This document shows positions 22,784 to 31,103 of a DNA stretch of 56,366 bases, one piece after another (within the stretch, counting starts at the first letter, position 1; every line of letters begins with the position of its first letter). The position numbers were made by a program, and so were the translations under genes. Under the pieces are notes generated by a model. The model was not told the origin of the DNA and ran no database searches. It saw nothing but the letters and a program-made list of their open reading frames with translations. Source of the DNA: Collinsella aerofaciens (lineage in GTDB: Bacteria; Actinomycetota; Coriobacteriia; Coriobacteriales; Coriobacteriaceae); NCBI RefSeq assembly GCF_028207065.1, contig NZ_JAQLFP010000017.1:1-56366 (forward strand), in the 5' to 3' direction.

Positions 22784-24307
22784 CTATCTCACGTTGTCGT
22801 TCATCGCGAAAGAGTTCTTCATGGCACAGCTCGTGGTGTAGAGCACCTTACCCAGTAGAGCATCGGTCTCTACGCGAACACGCTCGGCAAAGGCCTCATT
22901 GGCGCGTGCAAGTTCGGCAGGTACCTCGGCCTCAGGCAGAGCGGCTACGGCAGCATCGACGTCATGGATCTGCTTGTGGCCCATGCCACCGACCTTCTCC
23001 TGATAATCCTCGACTGCGCGACCGCACTCATGGAAGCGGACGTCGGCCAGCGCGCCGATCAGGCGGTTGGCCCAGTAGAAGTTTTCGGACGTCACGCGAG
23101 CCTGCGTGTCGGCATAGTACTCGGGCATGGTCTCGACGTTGGCGTACAGCGGAACCAGCGCGTTAAACGAGTTGGAGCCAAAGGCCATCCACTGCACGGC
23201 GCGGTAGGCCGGCTGCGCATAGGGGCGCAGCTGCAACACGGCGAGCTGGCTGTTGCGGTTGATGCCGATGGGGCGATAAGCGCCACGCGTGGCGGGCGTG
23301 CCCTTGCTGCCGTAGCAGTCGTACTCCGTGCCCTGGTAGTGGCTCGAAAGCACGTACTTGATGTCCTCGATGGTCACCTTGCGCTCGGGCACGCGGCTCC
23401 AGGGGATGTCGTCGCTCTCGGGCGTGTAGTCGGCCTCGGGGCCGTCCCACACATCGCTGGGGTTGAGGCAGCGCTGCATGTACCAGGCGCGCGGCGTGTT
23501 GTAGACATGGTCGCTGTCGCTGTGCGAGCCAAAGGCCTCGCGCGGGTTAAAGATCGCAGCCGGGCCGTCGCCATCGACGCCCAGCGTCAGGTCCAGATGC
23601 CACTCGGCCATCCAGGCACGCAGGTCGGCGGAGCACATGTGGTCGGCCTGGGCGCCCTCGGCGTCATCCAGGTCAAAGCTGTCGATACCCAGCTGGTTGG
23701 GCATGGTCACATAGGCGTCATCGGGCACGCGCTTGGCGATCCAGTGGTGGCCGCCGATGGTCTCGAGCCACCAGATCTCGTCCACGTCGCTAAAGGCGAT
23801 GCCGTTGTTCTCGTAGGTGCCATAACGCTCGAGCAGGTCACCCAGAATGCGTACGCCGTCGCGGGCGGATTTGGCATATGGCAGCACCAGGGTCACCATG
23901 TCCTCCTCGCCCAGGCCACCGAGCTGTGCCGGAACGTATCCGTCCTCGCCCTCGTTGCCCTTGGCGGGCACGTAGTCCACGAGCGGATCGGCGCCGCGAA
24001 CGCGCTCGTTGGTGGTGAGCGTCTCGGTTGCGGACATGCCCACATTGAGCTCGTTGAAACCGGCCTCGGCCCAGATGCCGTGGCCCGGAACAACATCGGG
24101 GACGCTCGTGTAGCGCATGGGGTTATCGGGCAGTTCAACGGTCAGGTGACTCAGGACGCTCGTGTAGACGCGCGGCTGCTCGTCGGGATGCACCACGCGC
24201 ATACGCTTGGGCTCAAACACCCCGTTGGACGAGTCCTCGTTGCGGGCAACCAACGTCGACCCGTCGTAGCTCGCGTTCTTACCAACCAAAATCGTTGTGC
24301 ACGGCAT
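22784..24307 (-). CDS. C69 family dipeptidase (PepD type)
   Basis: A 507-residue N-terminal-nucleophile peptidase of MEROPS family C69 (PepD). It starts MPCTTILVGKNASYDGSTLVARNEDS, so Cys3 is the likely catalytic nucleophile exposed after processing. Further family blocks are ARDGVRILGDLLERYGTYE, VDEIWWLETIGGHHWIAKRVPDD and YVTMPNQLGI. These enzymes cleave a broad range of dipeptides in the cytoplasm. The start at 24307 is chosen because AAGGAGG lies six bases upstream and puts the nucleophile at position 3; the ATG at 24313 abuts that site. It is monocistronic between folD and the phasin-like gene. The region upstream holds a weak terminator for folD. Confidence 0.94.
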   Translation of the reverse strand: MPCTTILVGKNASYDGSTLVARNEDSSNGVFEPKRMRVVHPDEQPRVYTSVLSHLTVELPDNPMRYTSVPDVVPGHGIWAEAGFNELNVGMSATETLTTNERVRGADPLVDYVPAKGNEGEDGYVPAQLGGLGEEDMVTLVLPYAKSARDGVRILGDLLERYGTYENNGIAFSDVDEIWWLETIGGHHWIAKRVPDDAYVTMPNQLGIDSFDLDDAEGAQADHMCSADLRAWMAEWHLDLTLGVDGDGPAAIFNPREAFGSHSDSDHVYNTPRAWYMQRCLNPSDVWDGPEADYTPESDDIPWSRVPERKVTIEDIKYVLSSHYQGTEYDCYGSKGTPATRGAYRPIGINRNSQLAVLQLRPYAQPAYRAVQWMAFGSNSFNALVPLYANVETMPEYYADTQARVTSENFYWANRLIGALADVRFHECGRAVEDYQEKVGGMGHKQIHDVDAAVAALPEAEVPAELARANEAFAERVRVETDALLGKVLYTTSCAMKNSFAMNDNVR

Positions 24308-24361
24308 GCGCATCCTCCTTGAGCGAAGAAATCAAACGATAACAGTGTATCGCTTCGGCGC

Positions 24362-24390
24362 AAAAAGGGCGAAACCACGGCCTCGGCAGC
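24362..24390 (-). terminator. possible terminator after folD
   Basis: On the minus strand GGGC and GCCC with flanking pairs form a short stem around a GC-rich loop, followed by TTTTTG. It lies 17 bases past the folD stop codon. The stem is weak. Confidence 0.4.
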
Positions 24391-24406
24391 CCTTGTGGTC
24401 AAAAAC

Positions 24407-25261
24407 CTATTTCGATGCGCGCTCGGCCGCCTCGATCACGTGTTTGGCGAGGATCGCCGTCGTCACAGCGCCCACGCCGCCCGGCACGGGCGTGATGGCG
24501 TTAACGACCGGCTCCGCAGCATCAGAATCGACGTCACCCACCAACTTGCCAGCGGCCTCGTCCCAATTAATGCCAACATCAATGATCGTCTGGCCCTCTC
24601 GAACCGCATCCACGTCAATCGTACGCGCGCGTCCAACGGCGGCAACCACAATGTCGGCAGCACGGCACTCGGCAGCAAGGTCGCGCGTATGCGTATGGCA
24701 CGTCGTCACGGTCGCATTGCGCGCCGTAAGCATGGCGGCAACAGGACGCCCGATCACCAGCGAGCGCCCGACCACAGCAACCTTAGCTCCATCCAGCTCA
24801 ACGCCGTAATGATCCAGCAAAGCAAGCACGGCTTCGGCTGTGCAGGGGGCAAAACCCTCGCCGCGCCCCGAAAGCGTGGTGAGCAGCGAAGCCGGCGTCA
24901 TAGAGTCAACGTCCTTGGCAGGATCGAGCGCTGCGGCAACCGCGTCCTCGTCAAGGCCGGCGGGCAGCGGGCGGAACATCAGGCAGCCATGAACAGACGA
25001 ATCGGTATTGATGTCCTCGATGGCCGTCAACAGCTCGTCCTGCGAAACATCGGCAGAAAGCAAAACGCGGCGAGCTTCAATGCCAACCTTCTCGCAGCGC
25101 TTGAGCGCACCGCGCTCGTAGGATAGGTCGTCCTCGCGTTCACCCACACGCACGATAGCCAACGTCGGAACAACGCCTCGCTCGCGCAGGGCTGCGCAGC
25201 GAGCAGCAAGTTCCTCAGTCAGCGCGCGAGCAACGGGAGCACCCTTCAGCAGTTCAGCCAT
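24407..25261 (-). CDS. folD: bifunctional methylenetetrahydrofolate dehydrogenase/cyclohydrolase FolD
   Basis: FolD interconverts 5,10-methylene-, methenyl- and 10-formyl-tetrahydrofolate. The 284-residue protein shows the family order: LAIVRVGEREDDLSYERGALKRCEKVGIE (substrate site; the usual catalytic Lys falls in this helix region), GCLMFRPLPAGLDE, DPAKDVDSMTPAS, APCTAEAVLALLDHYGVEL, VAVVGRSLVIGRPVAAML (Rossmann loop) and NAITPVPGGVGAVTTAILAKHV. GRGEGFAPCT matches the P-G-xx-PCT pattern loosely. The conserved Y-x3-K appears as Y-E-R-G-A-L-K, one of several small deviations. It starts two bases after the fchA stop, so the two genes form a tight operon of consecutive folate reactions. Confidence 0.93.
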   Translation of the reverse strand: MAELLKGAPVARALTEELAARCAALRERGVVPTLAIVRVGEREDDLSYERGALKRCEKVGIEARRVLLSADVSQDELLTAIEDINTDSSVHGCLMFRPLPAGLDEDAVAAALDPAKDVDSMTPASLLTTLSGRGEGFAPCTAEAVLALLDHYGVELDGAKVAVVGRSLVIGRPVAAMLTARNATVTTCHTHTRDLAAECRAADIVVAAVGRARTIDVDAVREGQTIIDVGINWDEAAGKLVGDVDSDAAEPVVNAITPVPGGVGAVTTAILAKHVIEAAERASK

Positions 25262-25263
25262 GG

Positions 25264-25896
25264 CTATCCCCTCTTCCTTGCAGCGTCGGCGGCGCGGCGC
25301 GCCAGCGCATCGGCGCGCGGCAACCACGTGTCGAGCAACTCATCACACGCCGTCTCGAGCTCCTCAGCACGAGCGCGATCCTTCATAGACGTGGTGTTCG
25401 CAAAGAGCGTCAAGCTCGCGCCCTGCATAGCGGAACGGCAGAACACGGCGCCGCACGCCACATCGGACAGCAGCTGACGCGAACCCTTGTCGGCCATGTC
25501 CTCGAGCAGCGCCAGCGCACGCCCGCAGGCATCCATAATGCGATACGGCGGCATAGCGGCCACATGCAGCGCATCCTGAATCGCGGTCGCTCGAGCCGGA
25601 TCGTCACGCGGAATACCGTACGCCGCGGACACCTGCCCATAGGCACGAACGTCCTCGGCAACCAACTCGACAAGCTCCTGGGCCAGCTCATCAGCACGGA
25701 CAAACGCACGCGTCAGGTCATCCGCACGATCAGCAAGCGCGGGATTGGTCGCACCGTAGCGGGCAACCATTCCGCACAGCGAGGCGCCCAGCGCGCCCAC
25801 AAAGGCGCTCGCGCTGCCACCGCCGGGAACCGGCTCGCGCGCGGCCAGCGCCTCGGCAAACCCGCGGCAGGTCTTGTCCATCATCTCTTGGCTCAT
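25264..25896 (-). CDS. fchA: methenyltetrahydrofolate cyclohydrolase / formiminotransferase-cyclodeaminase family (FchA-like)
   Basis: A 210-residue all-helical protein of the cyclodeaminase/cyclohydrolase family. The hallmark PVPGGGSASAFVGALGASL (about residues 25-43 of the longest reading) is present, followed by helices with DEDVRAYGQV-like sequence (ELVAEDVRAYGQVSAAYGIP) and late LLSDVACGAVFCRSAMQGA. Such proteins open 5,10-methenyl-THF or deaminate 5-formimino-THF. The start at 25896 has AAGGTG seven bases upstream. It is the first gene of the folD operon, so the protein likely feeds one-carbon units from formyl-THF (fhs, 35.1 kb) or from purine or histidine breakdown into FolD. Confidence 0.9.
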   Translation of the reverse strand: MSQEMMDKTCRGFAEALAAREPVPGGGSASAFVGALGASLCGMVARYGATNPALADRADDLTRAFVRADELAQELVELVAEDVRAYGQVSAAYGIPRDDPARATAIQDALHVAAMPPYRIMDACGRALALLEDMADKGSRQLLSDVACGAVFCRSAMQGASLTLFANTTSMKDRARAEELETACDELLDTWLPRADALARRAADAARKRG

Positions 25897-26058
25897 GCAC
25901 ATGCACCTTCAAGTCATATACATCGGTCGGATGGCAACCGCCGACCGACCGCATCGATCACGTAATGGTGCTAAGTCTAGCCCATAAGCACATGAGCGTC
26001 AGCGCACCTGGCCATCGCGGATTTCTATGGCACACGATAGGCGGCAGCGACACAAACA

Positions 26059-26075
26059 TGGGACACATGGCCCAC
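26059..26075 (+). promoter_or_regulatory. 17-base element upstream of lipoprotein 1
   Basis: TGGGACACATGGCCCAC occurs here, 199 bases before the first lipoprotein ATG, and again at 27025-27041, 74 bases before the second. TGGG and CCCA give it partial dyad symmetry. It is either an operator or a relic of the duplication. In the rest of the 377-bp gap 25897-26273 nothing else was recognised beyond a possible -10 TATAAG near 26115. Confidence 0.45.
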
Positions 26076-26273
26076 CTTTCGAGACTCCCGGGCAGCACAA
26101 GCTGGGGCATATCTATAAGTAAGGAACCCGTTGGGGCACGGCCGCGCAACGGCCACAAGCGATGAACGGAGGCATAAGCCGCACAGTACACAGAGACATC
26201 CGCCGCCAGCGCAATCAGTACCCCAACAACATGCGGCGCCGTGATGTCATCGGCAGACAAGGAGGACGCCACC

Positions 26274-26873
26274 ATGAAGAAAAAGACCCTATCGATCCTT
26301 TCCCTCTGCATCGCCCTCTTTGCCGCGTTTGCCCTTGTCGGCTGCGGCGGGAGCGCATCGGGCGGCGGCAGCGCCCCCAAGAGCGAGAGCAAGGAAAAGG
26401 CCCCCGTCGCCAAGAAGACCGACTTTATCTGGTTTAAGGTCGAGATGCCCGAGGGCGTCGGCGTAAGCGACTCCGCCGGCAAGAATGCCGACAGGGTCCA
26501 GCTCACCTTCCTCGAAGACGAGAACGCCTCGGCCGATCGCTTTATCCCCGTTTGGAAAAAAGCGCTGACGGCCGAGGAATCCCACGCCGACCAGGCGGAA
26601 AAGAAGGGGGATACGTTCCAGTGGAAGGATGACGGGTCCGTCGAGTATAACGGCAGGACGTGGCTCGTCGGAACATACGAGGACAACAGCGGCATCTCAA
26701 CCATGCTTTTTACCGACGTTGGGCTGGGAAGCGTCTACGTCCTCATCTCGAACTTCGACCAGCACAAGAAAGAAGCCGAGGCGCTCCTCAACTCCATCGA
26801 GTTCCCCGATGATATGGAAGAGGCAGTTTCCGAGGCACGCGAAGTCGAGATTTCGAGCATCGAGATCAAGTAA
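26274..26873 (+). CDS. lipoprotein, paralogue 1 of a tandem pair
   Basis: A 199-residue secreted lipoprotein. A lipoprotein signal peptide (MKKKTLSILSLCIALFAAF) ends in the lipobox LVGC, with Cys24 as lipidation site, followed by a Gly/Ser linker. The mature domain has DFIWFKVEMPEGVGVSD, then DRFIPVWKK, VEYNGRTWLVGTY and a C-terminal helix with EVEISSIEIK. The family is not recognised; the fold appears to be a small alpha/beta domain of about 150 residues. AAGGAGG sets the start. The gene at 27115 is clearly a paralogue across its length. It is followed by its own strong terminator, so each copy is transcribed independently. Confidence 0.9.
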   Translation: MKKKTLSILSLCIALFAAFALVGCGGSASGGGSAPKSESKEKAPVAKKTDFIWFKVEMPEGVGVSDSAGKNADRVQLTFLEDENASADRFIPVWKKALTAEESHADQAEKKGDTFQWKDDGSVEYNGRTWLVGTYEDNSGISTMLFTDVGLGSVYVLISNFDQHKKEAEALLNSIEFPDDMEEAVSEAREVEISSIEIK

Positions 26874-26942
26874 CGGGACACCCGCACGCGCCTACGCGCA
26901 CCCGCGCACATGCGCCCCATTAAAACAACGGGCGCCCAACCC

Positions 26943-26976
26943 GGGGAGGGCCGACAGCATCGGCCCTCCCCTCTTT
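26943..26976 (+). terminator. intrinsic terminator after lipoprotein 1
   Basis: GGGGAGGGCCGA (26943-26954) pairs perfectly with TCGGCCCTCCCC (26960-26971), followed by TCTTTT. Its stem resembles that of the terminator at 27781, so the terminator seems to have been duplicated with the gene. Confidence 0.93.
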
Positions 26977-27024
26977 TACACCCGCGCATATTGCCACTTG
27001 CCGGCGCAAATCCGGCCCCCAGAA

Positions 27025-27041
27025 TGGGACACATGGCCCAC
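27025..27041 (+). promoter_or_regulatory. 17-base element upstream of lipoprotein 2
   Basis: Exact second copy of TGGGACACATGGCCCAC, with one identical base more on each side, 74 bases before the ATG of the second lipoprotein. It supports a duplication that included upstream control DNA. Confidence 0.45.
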
Positions 27042-27114
27042 CCGAACGAGCCGCCCGCGCGTACAGTAAAGACAGGTAATCCATGGGCGGTTACAGATCG
27101 AGGAGGACACGACC

Positions 27115-27708
27115 ATGAAAAAGAAGGCCTTTGCGATTCTCACCCTCTGCATCAGTCTCCTTGCCGCGGTTGCCCTGGTGGGTTGCGGCGGAAGCGGCGG
27201 CGCTACCGGCAGTGGCGGTGGCGGCGGCGCAGAAAAGCCAGCCGTGGATATGAGGACCGACTTCATTTGGTTTAAGGTCGAGGTGCCCGAGGGCGTCGAG
27301 ATCACCGACGTTGCCGGCGACACCGCCGACAGGGCCCAGTTTAAGTTCACCGAGAGCGAGCACGCCAGCGATCGCTTCATCCCTGTCTTCGACTCTGACA
27401 AGAACGCTGACGAGCTGTTCGACTACGAGGCCAAATGGAAGGCCAACTTTGAGTGGACCGAGAATGATCCCGTCAAGTACAACGGCAAGACTTGGCGCAA
27501 CGCTTCCTATACACACTCGGGCGGCGTAACGACTGAGTACTTCACCGAAGCAGGCGGCGGCAGCGTTTACGTGAGCATCGACAATGTCGAGGAGCACAAG
27601 GACGCCGTCGAGACCATGATGAAGTCTCTGGAGTTTGCCGATGACATTGCCAAGGCCAAGACCGAGGCCATGGACGTCAAGCTCGACGATATCGAGATCA
27701 AGCGCTAA
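27115..27708 (+). CDS. lipoprotein, paralogue 2 of a tandem pair
   Basis: A 197-residue lipoprotein with signal MKKKAFAILTLCISLLAAV, lipobox LVGC (Cys24) and a Gly-rich linker. The mature part parallels the first copy: TDFIWFKVEVPEGVEITD, DRFIPVFDSD, VKYNGKTWRNASYTH, a Gly-Ser-Val-Tyr-Val strand and the closing LDDIEIKR. Divergence is strongest in the linker and loops, so the duplication is not recent. GAGGAGG precedes the ATG. Both copies are anchored to the outer face of the membrane; ligand or partner is unknown. A strong terminator follows. Confidence 0.9.
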   Translation: MKKKAFAILTLCISLLAAVALVGCGGSGGATGSGGGGGAEKPAVDMRTDFIWFKVEVPEGVEITDVAGDTADRAQFKFTESEHASDRFIPVFDSDKNADELFDYEAKWKANFEWTENDPVKYNGKTWRNASYTHSGGVTTEYFTEAGGGSVYVSIDNVEEHKDAVETMMKSLEFADDIAKAKTEAMDVKLDDIEIKR

Positions 27709-27780
27709 GCGACTGGCGAGCGCAACGGGAAACACGGTCGCAGAGCAAACAAGCGACGGTACCCCAGCGCTTCGTACCCA

Positions 27781-27812
27781 GGGAGGGCCGGTAAACCGAC
27801 CCTCCTTTTCTT
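27781..27812 (+). terminator. intrinsic terminator after lipoprotein 2
   Basis: GGAGGGCCGGT pairs with ACCGACCCTCC (27782-27792 with 27795-27805, one mismatch), followed by TTTTCTT. In the rest of the 304-bp gap up to 28012 only a possible -10 (TATAGT, 27964) was seen. Confidence 0.9.
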
Positions 27813-28012
27813 ATGCCGATAGCCGGCGAACGCGAGGGTGCCGGGCGGCAAAACCACCCCCAGCGCGGTAGCAGCACAAATAGACAAGCGCCCCAACGCG
27901 TCCGCCCGCCGATTTATGGCGCCACGCAGACAATTAAGCCAACACGTTTAGACATCCGGGCAGTATAGTGAACAAAATGAGTGCATAACCGCACCCTGCG
28001 AACGGAGGAGTT

Positions 28013-30511
28013 ATGACCGAACACCACGCCATCAGCCGTCGAGCATTCACGTTGGGCCTAGGACTCGCAGCATTGTCGCCATTTGTAAGCCTGCCCGAAA
28101 CCGCGGGATTGGGCCTTCCCGTGCGCGCGGCATTTGCAGAAGACGCTGCCACAGCGTCAGTCAGCCTCGACAATTTCGTCATTCGCCTTCGCCCCGCGGG
28201 CTATTTTCGCACCGCGAGCGTCAACCAAGACGGCAACGTTCGCGGCAACGTCTGCCACCTGTTTAACGACGGCACGTCCAGCAAGCTCATCCTTGAGAAC
28301 GTAACGACCAAGAATGACGATACAAACTGGTATGCTATCCGCACCTTGCTCAATTTCGAAGAGCATAAAAAGACGGGCTACAGCATTTGGTCGGTCGACG
28401 ACGACTCTGACAAAGATGGAAAGGTCATCCACGTATGGGGCGGCGAGTATGACAACAAGCCCAGCCGCGCTTTTGCGTTCGAGCGTCAATCAAACGGAAC
28501 CTATATCATCCGAGACCGCACGGTCGAGAAAGAAACCGAGAAAAAAGACATTAAGTACCTGGCAATAGAATCGAACGGCGAAGACCAGGACAACAATAAG
28601 ATCTGCCATAAGAGTAAGAGCATTCCGTGGGAGCTCGAACTTATCGGTTACGACATGAAAAAGAACGATGCCACGGTTAGCAGCCTCGACTGGATCACGT
28701 ACAGCAGCTACGTCGATGGGCCATGTTGGATGAAATACGTCGACGACAACAAGTTCCTCGACGAGCTGAGCATCCCGGGTACGCACGATTCGGGCACCTG
28801 CAGCGTGGACAACGACACTGAGCCCCAATCCTCGCAAGTAAAATGCCAGCAGGATTACATTCCCACGCAGTTGCTCGAAGGCATTCGCTATTTTGATATC
28901 CGGCTCGGAAAGGGCGACGACCCCGGTATCGACCACGGGGATTACTACCTGCTCAAAAAAGACGCGTACTTTATGCATCTTTCCGATGTCATAGGCTACT
29001 TCAAAACGTTTTTGAACGAAAACCCGACAGAAGCGCTCATCATGCTTGTATCACGAGGCAACGACGAGGCTACCGACGAAAGTGTTACGACGGCTTTCGC
29101 CAAGGTTTTGGACGACAACCCCAAACTGTTCTATACGTCGAGCCGAATCCCCGCGCTACACGAGGTGCGCGGAAAGATCGTTCTGCTGCGTCGATTTAGG
29201 CTCGCCGGCAACAGTGTAAGCGGCCACACGTGGGGCCTCGACCTTACCGAATGGGATGACAAGATCAAGGCTCACTCCGACAGCGCCACTATGTGTCTCG
29301 TCCAAGACGCGCGGGGCTTTGAAGCCGCGGGGGAAACAGGCGACAAAGAGCCCTATTGCACCAAGGTATACGCCCAGGACAAGTACAAACTCACGGGAAC
29401 CGACAAGCTCAGCTGGGTCGATAATGCGCTGAAGGAAACGACCGGGCGCACGCGCAACGAGGTAGATGTCGAGGACGATAACGGGGCCAAGGAGCAAGTC
29501 CTGGAGCGCTGCTGGTCTATCAACTACACCAGCTGCACGGGCTTGTCGCACGGAGGCAATCCTTTTACCTCGGCACGAGTAGTCAACGAGCATCTGTATA
29601 AGAGCCCGTACATCAACCCCAGCGGCACCGAGGATACAAAGTCAGATTACCTCAAGCACATTGGCATCATCGCATCCGACTTTGTTGATGCGGCGCTGGC
29701 CCGGAGCATCTACCAGCGCAATTACGATACGGAGCACAAGCAGACGGCTTCGTACTATCTCCCGTACTATCTCCCGACCCGCATGCGCATGACGTACGGC
29801 GACTCGCTGAGCGATGCCTCATTCCAGGATGGCAAGACCGTTGGCGAGGGTCATTTCCGCCTTGCTGACAGCAGCAACGCGCTCAACGCGACAGCTTCGG
29901 GCCATGCGTTTGCCATTGAATACGTGGATGTCGACGCCCTGGGCAACGAGACCGTTACGGGGCTGCAGGGCTCTGTGCCCATCGATATCGATCCACGCGC
30001 GCTGACGCCCCATTTTGAGGGACTCGAAGGCCTTAAGGCCGGCGAAGACGTGCGCGCCAAGATTGCGGCATCACTCGAGGGCAAGCTCGAAACCGATGCC
30101 TGCACGGCCCAGCTCGAGTTTGTGCACGACGCGGACGGCGCTCCGGGCACGGCAATGGCCGAGGACGAAACATTTGCCGCAGGAACGTACTGGGTGCGCG
30201 TGAACGGTCTCTTGGGCGACGCGGCGCAGAACTACACGCTCGCCAGCGACGGAGCCGCAAGCTTTACCGTAGCGGCCTCGGGCAGTGCGGGCGGCACCGG
30301 CAGCGACACGGGTTCCAACGCAGGCGGCGCCGACAAGAACGGCAAGAGCAACAAGAGAGGCCAGGGCAAGGGCTCGGGCGGAAAGCTCGCCGACACGGGC
30401 GACAGCTCTGGCGTTGCCGCCGGGCTCGCTGCCGCCGCCGTGGCGACAACGGTCGCAGGTGCAGCAATGCTTGCCAGTGACCGCGACAACGCTGGGGACG
30501 ACAGCGAGTAG
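28013..30511 (+). CDS. exported phosphatidylinositol-specific phospholipase C with Tat signal and sortase-like tail
   Basis: An 832-residue secreted enzyme. A twin-arginine signal (SRRAF at 8-12, then LGLGLAALSPFVSL and an AFA-ED cleavage region) opens it. An N-terminal domain of about 200 residues (ricin-like or lectin-like, FVIRLRPAGYFRT..., uncertain) precedes the PI-PLC X domain from about 235. There SIPGTHDSGT holds the catalytic His258, followed by GIRYFDIRLG and FLNENPTEALIMLVSRG. The C-terminal part has a beta-rich repeat region, a Gly/Ser/Lys spacer and LADTG (792-796) followed by a hydrophobic stretch, a non-canonical sortase motif. The last residues (SDRDNAGDDSE) are acidic rather than basic, which is odd for a wall anchor. 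PI-PLCs cleave GPI or phosphatidylinositol lipids, so host membranes are plausible targets. GGAGGAG lies just before the ATG. Its base composition looks less GC-rich than its neighbours. Confidence 0.85.
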   Translation: MTEHHAISRRAFTLGLGLAALSPFVSLPETAGLGLPVRAAFAEDAATASVSLDNFVIRLRPAGYFRTASVNQDGNVRGNVCHLFNDGTSSKLILENVTTKNDDTNWYAIRTLLNFEEHKKTGYSIWSVDDDSDKDGKVIHVWGGEYDNKPSRAFAFERQSNGTYIIRDRTVEKETEKKDIKYLAIESNGEDQDNNKICHKSKSIPWELELIGYDMKKNDATVSSLDWITYSSYVDGPCWMKYVDDNKFLDELSIPGTHDSGTCSVDNDTEPQSSQVKCQQDYIPTQLLEGIRYFDIRLGKGDDPGIDHGDYYLLKKDAYFMHLSDVIGYFKTFLNENPTEALIMLVSRGNDEATDESVTTAFAKVLDDNPKLFYTSSRIPALHEVRGKIVLLRRFRLAGNSVSGHTWGLDLTEWDDKIKAHSDSATMCLVQDARGFEAAGETGDKEPYCTKVYAQDKYKLTGTDKLSWVDNALKETTGRTRNEVDVEDDNGAKEQVLERCWSINYTSCTGLSHGGNPFTSARVVNEHLYKSPYINPSGTEDTKSDYLKHIGIIASDFVDAALARSIYQRNYDTEHKQTASYYLPYYLPTRMRMTYGDSLSDASFQDGKTVGEGHFRLADSSNALNATASGHAFAIEYVDVDALGNETVTGLQGSVPIDIDPRALTPHFEGLEGLKAGEDVRAKIAASLEGKLETDACTAQLEFVHDADGAPGTAMAEDETFAAGTYWVRVNGLLGDAAQNYTLASDGAASFTVAASGSAGGTGSDTGSNAGGADKNGKSNKRGQGKGSGGKLADTGDSSGVAAGLAAAAVATTVAGAAMLASDRDNAGDDSE

Positions 30512-30540
30512 GCAAGCCCGCCTTTTAGACACATCGACTC

Positions 30541-30582
30541 AATCGGGGGCGCAGGACACCGTTCTGTGCCCCCGATTTTTAC
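30541..30582 (+). terminator. intrinsic terminator after the PI-PLC gene
   Basis: AATCGGGGGC pairs with GCCCCCGATT with an inner CAG/CTG, followed by TTTA on the plus strand. It separates the PI-PLC gene from the convergent PH-like gene. Confidence 0.88.
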
Positions 30583-30605
30583 CTTGGCCCGAACGCCGCC
30601 ATGGG

Positions 30606-30875
30606 CTACATCACCATGTTCAGCGCGTTAACAAACTCCTGGGCCTTCGCACGACTGCTCAGACTAAAGACGCAAGCGGTTAACAGTCGATTGCGCAGGA
30701 AAACGTCGCGACCCTTGATCCTGTTGACCCCAGTGATGTCCTTAAGGTAAACAATCTCGGTGTGCTTGCCACCAAACGTGCCCTTCTTGAGCACCTCGAT
30801 ACGGTTGGGGTAGATCTTGACGTCTTTAAACCTACCCGAGCCCTTGTCCTGAAACAGCAAGGTGTTGTTGTCCAT
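30606..30875 (-). CDS. small PH-like domain protein
   Basis: An 89-residue protein with the shape of a bacterial pleckstrin-homology-like domain: short beta strands NTLLFQDKG, FKDVKIYPNRIEVLKKG, EIVYLKDITGVNRIKGRD and a terminal helix LSSRAKAQEFVNALNMVM. No signal peptide or membrane helix is present, so it is cytoplasmic. The start at 30875 has GGGAG eight bases upstream; a GTG at 30920 would add 15 residues without a ribosome site. The function is not known. A 17-bp palindrome (30997-31013) lies upstream. It is downstream of the terminator of the zinc-ribbon gene and thus probably transcribed from its own promoter. Confidence 0.75.
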   Translation of the reverse strand: MDNNTLLFQDKGSGRFKDVKIYPNRIEVLKKGTFGGKHTEIVYLKDITGVNRIKGRDVFLRNRLLTACVFSLSSRAKAQEFVNALNMVM

Positions 30876-30996
30876 GCATGTCACTCCCATAGGGTTCGTG
30901 AAAACTGTCTCTATTGCCACATTTTAGTCACTTCGGGAATCCTGCACGAAGGCGCTAGGCGACATTGGAATTCGAGTCCGCGCGAGGACTTTTAAT

Positions 30997-31013
30997 GAAG
31001 TGCCCGGCACTTC
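30997..31013. promoter_or_regulatory. perfect 17-bp palindrome
   Basis: GAAGTGCCCGGCACTTC is an exact palindrome about a central C. It lies 122 bases before the PH-like start and just beyond the zinc-ribbon terminator, so it could be an operator for the PH-like gene. Only the symmetry supports this. Confidence 0.4.
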
Positions 31014-31023
31014 CCCGCAACAC

Positions 31024-31060
31024 AAAAACGGGGCAGTCCGCAGGAGTGCGGACTGCCCCG
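31024..31060 (-). terminator. intrinsic terminator after the zinc-ribbon gene
   Basis: On the minus strand CGGGGCAGTCCGC and GCGGACTGCCCCG (31048-31060 with 31029-31041) pair perfectly over 13 bp, followed by TTTTTG. Confidence 0.93.
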
Positions 31061-31103
31061 TTCCTCTAACTATCGCATCGCAGCGCCAACCGGCTGCACT
31101 TCC

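Noticed and set aside
25965..26165. 66-codon frame before the first lipoprotein
   Set aside because: It has no ribosome site and no recognisable composition, and it overlaps control DNA (the 17-mer).
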